DNA of 6,077 nucleotides from an uncultured Bacteroidales bacterium. GTDB lineage: Bacteria; Bacteroidota; Bacteroidia; Bacteroidales; UBA932. Position numbers and translations under genes: made by a program. The notes under the pieces were generated by a model. That model was given only the letters and a program-made list of their open reading frames with translations. It searched no databases and was not told the origin of the DNA. Positions 1 through 5,419 of this stretch are shown in pieces. The DNA is taken from NCBI GenBank assembly GCA_937890845.1, contig CALADR010000371.1, positions 1 through 6,077 of the forward strand. Direction: 5' to 3'. How positions within the stretch are numbered: the first letter of the stretch is position 1; each line of letters begins with the position of its first letter.

Positions 1-394
1 GGGTGATATCTACATAAGCATCGTAGAAAGTGATTTTGCCGGCATCTACATGTACTGTAAATGCTTTTTCTGCTATCGGTTCCACTGTCGTGGATATGCT
101 GATGTCTGAACTCCAGTCCGAATCTTTTGTTTCAGAATTTTCAGGAGCAGTTGCCCGGATGCGGAATGTATGTGCAGATCCGGCTTCAAGGTCAGAATAA
201 GTCATGCTTGTTTCTGCAGCACCGGACACGGCATCCCAGATGAAGGTGATAGAAGTAGAAGTCGTTGCCTGTTTGTCAACCCTTGCTTCAGGAACGGCGA
301 GTTTGTTTTTGGCGGATGGATTTTCTGAGTTTTTGTTGCAAGAAGCAAACATTAGTGCCGGCAACACAAAGAGTAGAAATCTAAAGTTTTTCAT
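1..394 (-). CDS. N-terminal part of a surface lipoprotein with an FN3-like domain (partial)
   Basis: The 131 in-window residues start with MKNFRFLLFVLPALMFASC: a short basic head, a hydrophobic stretch and a lipobox (F-A-S-C) with Cys19 as the predicted lipidated residue. The protein is therefore probably an envelope lipoprotein. After a polar linker, residues about 37-103 resemble a fibronectin type III domain: a T-S-I-T-F-I-W-D-A-V-S-G-A strand, then Y-S-D-L-E-A-G-S-A-H-T-F-R-I-R-A and a closing D-W-S-S-D-I-S-I-S-T-T. The middle strands between VSGA and AETSMTYSDL seem to be missing. From about residue 108 a second beta-rich domain begins (FTVHVDAGKITFYDAYVDIT) and runs off the window edge. 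The start is chosen because it gives a complete signal peptide and lies downstream of a TATATTTG promoter element. No Shine-Dalgarno is visible. The ligand and full function cannot be told from this fragment. Confidence 0.85.
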   Translation of the reverse strand, partial: MKNFRFLLFVLPALMFASCNKNSENPSAKNKLAVPEARVDKQATTSTSITFIWDAVSGAAETSMTYSDLEAGSAHTFRIRATAPENSETKDSDWSSDISISTTVEPIAEKAFTVHVDAGKITFYDAYVDIT

Positions 395-428
395 ACCGTT
401 CAGTATTAATATAGTTAATTCATATTCC

Positions 429-454
429 GAAGGTGTTCAATCGGATACACCTTC
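429..454 (-). other. Perfect 8-bp inverted repeat in the lipoprotein leader
   Basis: GAAGGTGT (429-436) and ACACCTTC (447-454) are exact reverse complements separated by 10 bases. On the minus strand the repeat lies between the TATATTTG element (461-468) and the lipoprotein ATG (394). The expected transcript start is close to 454, so the hairpin would form at or near the 5' end of the mRNA. It could be a stabilising stem-loop or a DNA operator. There is no T-run on the minus side, so it does not look like an intrinsic terminator for the MATE gene. Confidence 0.5.
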
Positions 455-460
455 CAGACA

Positions 461-468
461 CAAATATA
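461..468 (-). promoter_or_regulatory. Bacteroidetes -7 promoter element for the lipoprotein gene
   Basis: The minus strand reads TATATTTG, an exact match to the Bacteroidetes -7 consensus TAnnTTTG, 66 bases before the lipoprotein start. I find no TTTG or TTG at the expected -33 distance. The promoter is therefore either weak, activator-dependent, or a chance match. Confidence 0.55.
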
Positions 469-538
469 GAAATTCTGCGGTATGTTGGTTCTCGGCGTTA
501 AAAATTTTTTCGTACAACTGTCAGAAACTGAATCCTTT

Positions 539-1912
539 TCAGGCAGTGTGCCGGCGGTGCTTTATTTTGTGCTTTGCGTATATGGCAATAATGACAAAGG
601 CTGTAATCATTTCGCTTACAGGGGTAGCAAGCCATATTCCTTCAGTTTCGAACAGTATAGGAAGAATGACGAAGCAGGCGGCAAGCAGTATGAAGCCGCG
701 GAGGAGGGTGATGACTGTAGCGTATTTGGCCCGTTCGATACTTTGAAAGTAGCCTATTGATACTATGTTGAATGCAAAGAATACAAATCCTGCAGCATAG
801 TATGGAAGACCTTTTGCCGCTATTTCGAATGCGGGCTTTCCGCTCTCGATGAACATTCCTGCAATCTCTTTACTGAATAGGACCGTAATCAGAGAAAAAA
901 CGGCCCCGCAGCATATTGCAGTCTTGAGGGCAAGGATATATGCTTTTCTTACACGCAACTTTTCATGAAGTCCGTAGTTGTAGCTTATTATAGGCTGTGC
1001 TGACTGTGCTATGGCATTGTAAACCATAAAGATAATAGGGAAGAAATAGCAGGCGATACTGAAAGCTGCCACACCGTCCTCGTTCAGGTAATGGATGAAG
1101 ACCATATTGCCTGTAAACATCATGCAGGCTATGGCCACTTCGCACAGGAATGCAGACGAACCGAGTTTGCACATATATCCTACATTGCGGCAGGTAAGCT
1201 TGAAACTGTTCCGGCTTATCTTGATAGGATAGAATCGCAAGGCGCACTTTTTCCGGAACAGATATACAGCAATCATGGCAGCCCCTATCATCGTTCCTAT
1301 CGCGCTTGCAAAGGCGGCACCGAACATACCCCAACCCAGAGGGAATATGAAGATATAGTCAAGGGCAATGTTCAGAACAGCTGCCACGACATTGCACAAC
1401 ATTGCAAATTTCGGGGATCCGTCAAGCCTCAGGTAAAACATTCCTGAGTTAAGCAGAGCCGTGCACCAGGAAAACGGAACGAACCACAGCATATATTCCA
1501 TAGCCAGGGGAGCAAGCCTTTCAGAAGCTCCCAGCAGCCTCACTACCTGAGGCGCAAACAGACAGAAAACAGTGGATGTGCACATCAGAAGCAATGACGA
1601 TACCACTACAGACTGAGTGATGTTTATTCTTGCAGTCTTTGTCTTGTCGTGTGACAGATGTATTGATGCCACGACAGATGCACCTACACCGAACATAAGT
1701 CCTACACCAGTGGAGAACAGCCATAGCGGGGAGACAATATTGACTGCTGCAAGTGCATCGCTTCCTATGCCTTTTCCGACAAATATGCCGTCAGTTATGA
1801 CGAATAATGCTGAAAAGATCATTCCCATCACCGTAGGCAGAAGCAGCCTGCGGAACAGTGTGCCTATTTTTTCGTTTTTGAAATCAATGCTGTCTCTCAT
1901 CTCTGCCGGCAT
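539..1912 (-). CDS. MATE family efflux transporter (MepA/NorM-like)
   Basis: This 457-residue, very hydrophobic protein has the length and pattern of a 12-helix MATE exporter. Such proteins sit in the inner membrane and expel cationic drugs or metabolites using a Na+ or H+ gradient. Family marks are the helix-1 segment ending T-D-G-I-F-V-G (about 40-46, with the conserved acidic residue D41), G-S-D-A-L-A-A-V-N-I-V-S-P (50-62), R-L-D-G-S-P-K-F-A...N-I-A-L-D-Y-I-F-I-F (162-190), A-Q-P-I-I-S-Y-N-Y-G (305-314) and G-I-W-L-A-T-P-V-S-E (425-434). The C-terminal tail (KHKIKHRRHTA) is basic, as expected for a cytoplasmic end. The first ATG is preferred over Met5 because AGGAGG lies seven bases upstream of it. 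It has its own TATCTTTG promoter element and a gap of 276 bases to the gene upstream. The substrate cannot be predicted. Confidence 0.95.
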   Translation of the reverse strand: MPAEMRDSIDFKNEKIGTLFRRLLLPTVMGMIFSALFVITDGIFVGKGIGSDALAAVNIVSPLWLFSTGVGLMFGVGASVVASIHLSHDKTKTARINITQSVVVSSLLLMCTSTVFCLFAPQVVRLLGASERLAPLAMEYMLWFVPFSWCTALLNSGMFYLRLDGSPKFAMLCNVVAAVLNIALDYIFIFPLGWGMFGAAFASAIGTMIGAAMIAVYLFRKKCALRFYPIKISRNSFKLTCRNVGYMCKLGSSAFLCEVAIACMMFTGNMVFIHYLNEDGVAAFSIACYFFPIIFMVYNAIAQSAQPIISYNYGLHEKLRVRKAYILALKTAICCGAVFSLITVLFSKEIAGMFIESGKPAFEIAAKGLPYYAAGFVFFAFNIVSIGYFQSIERAKYATVITLLRGFILLAACFVILPILFETEGIWLATPVSEMITAFVIIAIYAKHKIKHRRHTA

Positions 1913-1919
1913 ATATGGT

Positions 1920-1925
1920 CCTCCT
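1920..1925 (-). promoter_or_regulatory. Strong Shine-Dalgarno (AGGAGG) for the MATE gene
   Basis: The minus strand reads AGGAGG seven bases before the ATG at 1912. This fixes the start at the first rather than the second methionine. It stands out because the other starts in this window lack a comparable purine-rich site at normal spacing, as is usual in Bacteroidetes. Confidence 0.7.
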
Positions 1926-1939
1926 GAATTTTAAGGCGG

Positions 1940-1947
1940 CAAAGATA
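1940..1947 (-). promoter_or_regulatory. Bacteroidetes -7 promoter element for the MATE gene
   Basis: The minus strand reads TATCTTTG, an exact TAnnTTTG match 27 bases before the MATE start. This predicts a leader of about 20 bases that includes the AGGAGG site. No TTTG is visible at 19-21 bases upstream; the spacer is an A-rich tract instead. The close fit to start codon and Shine-Dalgarno makes this a credible promoter. Confidence 0.65.
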
Positions 1948-2188
1948 CGCTTTTTCTTTTTTACGTGAATTAACATTATGATAACAAAAAGAGAGCGGTC
2001 ATGTTACAGGAAGAAAGCATCAGGCATACAACAGTCAAGGTTAGCGTATTTTTACTGTAGGCTGGCTGTATTATCCGTCCTGTTTGTCTAAGGTAAAACC
2101 AAGAGTCTGTGTGGTTGGCTTTCCTGGTGATATGTGGATTAATGATGGTAACTATATGAAAAATTAAGTTATAGGTTTTGAAGAGATT
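1948..2188. other. Intergenic region with no recognisable gene
   Basis: This is the stretch between the end of the dehydrogenase and the MATE promoter. Both strands hold only very short open frames (under about 20 codons) without family resemblance or translation signals. I see no strong hairpin with a T-run, no tRNA-like fold and no clear direct repeat. Weak pairings such as AACC/GGTT on the minus strand are too short to call a terminator. Confidence 0.5.
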
Positions 2189-2920
2189 TTATAGGATATG
2201 TCTCCAGAGACAGTCCGGTATCATCCGCCAGAAGAATACAAGGATACAGAATTTCCAGTTTATTATGCGGGTGTGTTTCTTGCTGTATATGGCTTTTACG
2301 ATATCCCTGGCGACAGGGCCTGTTTCCATAATCATCGGATATGAATTGGACATATTAAGCAGGGGAGTCCGTACAAAGCCTGGTCTTATGTCAGTAAATG
2401 TTATATTCAGACCTTGTTTGTTTGAAAGCTGTTCCAGGGCCTGGATGTAAGTATTCTGCATGGCTTTGGTGGCAGAGTATGCAGGAGCGGCTCCGAGTCC
2501 TTTTACTCCTGCGATTGAGGAAATTACGGCTATGTGCCCTCCTCCTTTTGTCTTGAAGTAGTTGAAGGCCGTGTCAACCATCCGGACAAAGCCTTCGGAA
2601 TTCGTCCTGACAGTATTGAGTTCTGTCATGATGTCCAGGTCCCGGTTCTGCTTTCCTATGCCGGCTGCATGAAAGTAGAGTTCCGGTTTGCCAAGTTCAT
2701 CGGCTAGTTTCAGAAAGATATCCGGAGCGTTTTCTAAAGTCACGTCCAGCATTGCTGTTGTCACTCTTTCAGGAGCCAGGCGTTTCAGTGCTTCCAGAGG
2801 TTCTGTCCGTCTTGCGGCAAGGGCCACTTTCCATCCGTCCCTGATCAATATTTCAGCTACGGCATATCCTATTCCGGATGATGCCCCTGTTATGATGGCT
2901 GTCTTTTCTTTGAATTTCAT
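2189..2920 (-). CDS. SDR family NAD(P)-dependent oxidoreductase
   Basis: This 243-residue protein is a classical short-chain dehydrogenase/reductase with a Rossmann fold. The cofactor loop T-G-A-S-S-G-I-G is at residues 11-18. The end of the second strand reads A-A-R-R (35-38), and basic residues there usually favour NADP(H). D59 of L-D-V precedes the adenine pocket. The catalytic set is complete and correctly spaced: N107, S135, Y148 and K152 (Y-S-A-T-K). The usual N-N-A-G motif is H-A-A-G here (84-87). D-I-R-P-G-F-V-R-T-P follows the active site. The C-terminus (about 220-243) is unusually hydrophobic and aromatic and ends with basic residues, hinting at a membrane-touching tail. The substrate is unknown; SDRs act on alcohols, sugars, steroids or acyl groups. 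It follows the sulfoxide reductase by 109 bases with no clear promoter of its own. Confidence 0.93.
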   Translation of the reverse strand: MKFKEKTAIITGASSGIGYAVAEILIRDGWKVALAARRTEPLEALKRLAPERVTTAMLDVTLENAPDIFLKLADELGKPELYFHAAGIGKQNRDLDIMTELNTVRTNSEGFVRMVDTAFNYFKTKGGGHIAVISSIAGVKGLGAAPAYSATKAMQNTYIQALEQLSNKQGLNITFTDIRPGFVRTPLLNMSNSYPMIMETGPVARDIVKAIYSKKHTRIINWKFCILVFFWRMIPDCLWRHIL

Positions 2921-3029
2921 AATTCAGGTTTTGCATGTGATTAAATTATTGATATCCGAAGACTTTGCAGAGAGTATTGCCTGATATGAAGACATCGTTT
3001 TACCTGCTTTACTGAACATCCCTGTCAGA
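2921..3029. other. Gap between sulfoxide reductase and dehydrogenase
   Basis: These 109 bases hold no open frame of note. On the minus strand I find no TAnnTTTG match; the nearest, TAATTTAA, has two mismatches. I also see no terminator-like hairpin. The dehydrogenase may be co-transcribed from upstream or use a promoter I cannot recognise. Confidence 0.4.
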
Positions 3030-3473
3030 CTAGATAAGCATCTTGCAAATCGCTTCCAGGAATGTTTTGTCGGTCTCGTCAAAGGTATTCAGGTTTTCAC
3101 TGTCTATGTCCAGAACTGCTATTATTGCATTTTCGCTCCATACCGGGATGACTATTTCGCTTTTTGACTCGGATGAGCAGGCTATATGTCCAGGAAATTC
3201 TTCAACGTCAGGGACAATGACAGTTGTCTGTTTCTTCCATGCTGTTCCGCATACGCCTTTGCCGTATCCTATTCTTGTGCAAGCTACCGGTCCCTGAAAT
3301 GGTCCCAATACAAGTTCCATATCTCTCACCAGATAGAATCCTGTCCACCAGAAGCCGAAAGTCTGGTGAATGAGAGCTGAAAGGTTGGCCATATTTGCGA
3401 TGATGCCGGCTTCCCTGTCCACAAGAGATTCTGCAATTTTCAGGACTTCCGAATATTTTTCTTTTTTGTTCAT
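3030..3473 (-). CDS. msrC: Free methionine-(R)-sulfoxide reductase (GAF-domain fRMsr)
   Basis: This 147-residue single GAF-domain protein matches the fRMsr family, which reduces free (not protein-bound) L-methionine-(R)-sulfoxide in the cytoplasm using thioredoxin-type electrons. Signature segments are F-W-W-T-G-F-Y-L (41-48), L-V-L-G-P-F-Q-G (54-61), G-K-G-V-C-G-T-A (71-78), F-P-G-H-I-A-C (93-99) and S-E-I-V-I-P (105-110). The three family cysteines are present as C65, C75 and C99, with the 10- and 24-residue spacing of the E. coli enzyme (C84, C94, C118). The acidic pocket residues fall at E106, D122 and D124, again with matching spacing, so it should be active rather than a GAF relative that has lost catalysis. 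It starts 50 bases after the kinase gene and is probably co-transcribed with it. No good promoter or Shine-Dalgarno is visible immediately upstream. Confidence 0.95.
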   Translation of the reverse strand: MNKKEKYSEVLKIAESLVDREAGIIANMANLSALIHQTFGFWWTGFYLVRDMELVLGPFQGPVACTRIGYGKGVCGTAWKKQTTVIVPDVEEFPGHIACSSESKSEIVIPVWSENAIIAVLDIDSENLNTFDETDKTFLEAICKMLI

Positions 3474-3523
3474 ATTGAATTTATGTCTTTAATTTAAGAT
3501 AAAGGGCAGTTTTGACTGTACTG

Positions 3524-5188
3524 TTACAGACTGCTTCCTCCTATGAAACTGCGTATTAGAGAAGTAGCAGGTACATCCTTGTCTGAAACAGGGCTGAAAT
3601 AGTTCAGGAATTTCAGCAGACGGTGGGCATCACTGTATTCAGGGCAGTTTTTCGGTATCGTCCTCAATATTCGTTCTGCATAGGACCTGAGCACGGCAAA
3701 CTCTATTATATATGTAGAGTTGAACAGGGTGTCTGCATCTTCCTGGAATGCATAGATCCATTTGACCTCAGCCCGTCTGACATTAGGCCAGTTGGCTATG
3801 GACTCTCTGGCTGTGAAAGCTCCCTTGTTGAAGTCTCTCATAATTCTTCTGAGCAGCCTGTTATCACTGGTAGGGATGCAGTTGTGGTCATCCAGAGAGA
3901 TACTTGTGATGGTATTGATGAATATCTTGTATTTGGCCTCTGCCGGTACTCGGTCAGTGAGTTTGGGGTTGAGGGCATGGATTCCTTCTACCAGAAGAAC
4001 TGTTCTGCTGTCCAGTTTCAATGTCTTGCCGTTCATTTCCCTTATTCCTGTAACAAAGTTGTATTCAGGCACTTCAACTGTTTCTCCGGAGAGTAGTTTC
4101 AATATGTCGTTCTGCAGATATTCATGGTCTACAGTGTCGAAATTGTCAAAGTCGTACGATCCGTCCGGAAGTTTAGGTGTGTCAAGCCTGTTGACGAAAT
4201 AGTCATCAGTGGAGAATGAGACAGGATGCAGTCCGCAGGCTTTGAGCTGAATGCTGAGTCTTTTGCAGAAGGTAGACTTACCGCTGCTGCTCGGTCCTGT
4301 AATCAGTACGACACGTACAGGCTCTGGCAATTGTGTCCTGCGGTTTATTTCTTCAGCGATCTGGACAATTTTCTTTTCCTGCAGAGCCTCTGCCACCTGG
4401 ATAAGATCTGCGGCATTGCCTTTTTCGCATGCAAGGTTGACATCGCCGACATTTTCCAGACCCATAATCTTGTTCCATTTCAGATTTTCAGAGAATATCT
4501 CGAATGTTTTCGGCTGGTCTATGAAAGGGGCCAGCTGCTCAGGGTGGTGTCTGTCCGGAACTCTGAGGTGCAGGCCTCCGCGGTACATGGTAAGATCCCA
4601 AACCTTCAGGTATCCTGTGCTGGCAAGCAGTACATCATAGTAATAGTCAGGAGTCCCTCCGAGAGTATAATATTTTACATATACTTCATTTGAAGTCTGC
4701 AGCATTTTCACCTTGTCATCCTGTCCAAGGGCGCGGAACGTTTCAATGGCTTCTTCCAGACGTACTTCCAGTCTGCGGAACGGCAGATTAAGCTCTACTA
4801 TTTCGTGCATCCTTTTTCTGATGCAGTCCAAATCCTTTTCTGTAAATTCAGATCCGTCTCCCTTGTCTATGGAACAATAGTATCCTTTGGAAATAGGGCG
4901 GCGTAAGGTGACTTTTGATTTTGGATATATGTCTGAAGCTGCTTTGCATAAAAGGAAGCAAAGCGAGTTTGAGTAAACGCTTCTTCCAAGATATGTCCTG
5001 TAGTCAAGGAATTCCACTTCGCGGCTGTTGAAAGCCCTGTATTTGAGCCCCTGGCTCACATTATTTACCTTAGCCGATAGAATCGGATATGGCTGCTCGA
5101 ATTCAAACTCCGGCAGCATCTCCATAAGGGTGGTCCCTTCCTTGAAAGTTTTGCTTGTCTGGGTATTTACACAAAAAATCGTTATCAT
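3524..5188 (-). CDS. Nucleoside (uridine) kinase with N-terminal TGS and ThrRS-like domains
   Basis: This 554-residue protein has three parts. Residues 1 to about 62 form a TGS domain (V-N-T-Q-T-S-K-T-F-K-E-G-T-T-L then A-K-V-N-N-V...V-E-F-L-D). Residues about 65-165 resemble the second additional domain of threonyl-tRNA synthetase (K-G-Y-Y-C-S-I; F-T-E-K-D-L-D-C-I-R-K-R-M), but the HxxxH metal site is lost (YSNSL at 72-76). Residues about 290-490 are a P-loop kinase of the phosphoribulokinase/uridine kinase family: Walker A G-P-S-S-S-G-K-S-T (298-306), catalytic D-D-Y-F (328-331), Y-D-F-D-N-F-D (345-351), L-L-V-E-G-I-H-A-L-N (398-407) and R-L-L-R-R-I-M-R-D (444-452). It probably phosphorylates uridine/cytidine or a related nucleoside. 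The role of the N-terminal half is unknown. It is far longer than classical Udk (about 210 residues), but this architecture is known in Bacteroidetes and some other anaerobes. A consensus promoter lies just upstream. Confidence 0.93.
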   Translation of the reverse strand: MITIFCVNTQTSKTFKEGTTLMEMLPEFEFEQPYPILSAKVNNVSQGLKYRAFNSREVEFLDYRTYLGRSVYSNSLCFLLCKAASDIYPKSKVTLRRPISKGYYCSIDKGDGSEFTEKDLDCIRKRMHEIVELNLPFRRLEVRLEEAIETFRALGQDDKVKMLQTSNEVYVKYYTLGGTPDYYYDVLLASTGYLKVWDLTMYRGGLHLRVPDRHHPEQLAPFIDQPKTFEIFSENLKWNKIMGLENVGDVNLACEKGNAADLIQVAEALQEKKIVQIAEEINRRTQLPEPVRVVLITGPSSSGKSTFCKRLSIQLKACGLHPVSFSTDDYFVNRLDTPKLPDGSYDFDNFDTVDHEYLQNDILKLLSGETVEVPEYNFVTGIREMNGKTLKLDSRTVLLVEGIHALNPKLTDRVPAEAKYKIFINTITSISLDDHNCIPTSDNRLLRRIMRDFNKGAFTARESIANWPNVRRAEVKWIYAFQEDADTLFNSTYIIEFAVLRSYAERILRTIPKNCPEYSDAHRLLKFLNYFSPVSDKDVPATSLIRSFIGGSSL

Positions 5189-5210
5189 GCCTTTCTGTTT
5201 TACTGAGATT

Positions 5211-5242
5211 CAAATATACGCAGAAGCCGAGAGCAGAGCAAA
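5211..5242 (-). promoter_or_regulatory. Full Bacteroidetes promoter for the kinase operon
   Basis: On the minus strand TTTG (5242-5239) and TATATTTG (5218-5211) are separated by exactly 20 bases, matching the Bacteroidetes -33/-7 arrangement. The kinase ATG lies 22 bases downstream, so the leader would be only about 15 bases. The whole promoter lies inside the left copy of a direct repeat. It is the most complete promoter in the window and may also serve the sulfoxide reductase and dehydrogenase genes. Confidence 0.75.
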
Positions 5243-5277
5243 TTTATTTGCTATGCCGAGGCGCAACCGTATAAATG
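5211..5277. repeat. Direct repeat copy 1 (67 bp, promoter-bearing)
   Basis: This is the left copy of a two-copy direct repeat with a period of 77 bases. Positions 5217-5251 are identical to 5293-5327 (35 bases), and a second shared block, GCGCAAC-GTATAAATG with one mismatch, occupies 5261-5277. Inside is an inverted repeat, GCAgAGCAAAT / ATTTGCTaTGC, with a 2-base centre (5232-5255). The left arm carries the -33 TTTG of the kinase promoter. The element may be a dispersed intergenic repeat of this genome, which cannot be tested from one window. Confidence 0.85.
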
Positions 5278-5289
5278 GTCTTATGACCA
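5276..5289. other. Short palindrome at the junction of the two repeats
   Basis: TGGTC (5276-5280) and GACCA (5285-5289) are exact reverse complements around TTAT. The palindrome covers the whole 10-base spacer between the two direct repeats plus the last two and first two repeat bases. It could be a small operator or a mark of how the duplication arose. Five-base arms can also occur by chance. Confidence 0.35.
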
Positions 5290-5354
5290 AATTACGCAGA
5301 AGCCGAGAGCAGAGCAAATTTATTTGCCCTCCTCTCAGCGCAACAGTATAAATG
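5288..5354. repeat. Direct repeat copy 2 (67 bp, degenerate promoter)
   Basis: This is the right copy of the repeat. It keeps the TTTG box (5315-5318 on the minus strand) and the 20-base spacer, but its -7 site reads TAATTTG, one base shorter than TAnnTTTG, so it is probably a poor promoter. Its palindrome is longer than in copy 1: GAGAGcAGaGCAAAT pairs with ATTTGCcCTcCTCTC around TT (5305-5336), 13 of 15 positions matching. The right arm differs from copy 1 although the left arm is identical. Confidence 0.85.
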
Positions 5355-5419
5355 CATTTTGTAAAAACCGTGCATGGATTCAGTAACCGTAAAGCATTCT
5401 GTTCCTGATAGTCTTACTG
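5355..5419. other. Short spacer downstream of the ATPase gene
   Basis: These bases lie between the ATPase stop codon and the right repeat copy. I see no hairpin followed by a T-run on the minus strand, so no intrinsic terminator can be called here. If transcription of the ATPase stops in this region, the repeat palindrome at 5305-5336 is the only strong stem available, and it is not followed by a T-run. Confidence 0.35.

Noticed and set aside
500..510. A-run followed by T-run after the MATE gene as a terminator
   Set aside because: There is no GC-bearing stem next to it. AAAAATTTTTT alone is not a convincing intrinsic terminator.
204..746. Plus-strand open frame of 180 codons
   Set aside because: It runs antisense through the lipoprotein start, the promoter gap and the MATE end. 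It has no family resemblance, and the opposite strand has a clear lipoprotein signal peptide and MATE motifs.
963..1334. Minus-strand open frame of 123 codons inside the MATE gene
   Set aside because: It is in another frame of the MATE gene and is rich in Cys and Arg, as out-of-frame readings often are. The MATE frame has full-length family motifs.
2036..2043. Near-match TAACCTTG on the minus strand as an extra MATE promoter
   Set aside because: It has one mismatch in the core and no -33 box, and it is much farther from the start than the exact TATCTTTG at 1940-1947.
2000..2060. Small plus-strand open frame of about 19 codons
   Set aside because: It has no ribosome binding site, promoter or family similarity. 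Frames of this length are expected by chance.
2199..2212. Perfect palindrome TGTCTC-CA-GAGACA
   Set aside because: It lies within the last codons of the dehydrogenase, has only a 2-base centre and is not followed by a T-run on the minus strand. A terminator call is not supported.
3623..4693. Several long plus-strand open frames opposite the kinase gene
   Set aside because: Their translations are low-complexity and resemble no family, while the minus strand encodes intact P-loop kinase motifs through the same stretch.
5211..5354. Possible CRISPR array
   Set aside because: There are only two repeat units, each 67 bases with a 10-base spacer, and no cas genes. The spacing and unit length do not fit a CRISPR array.
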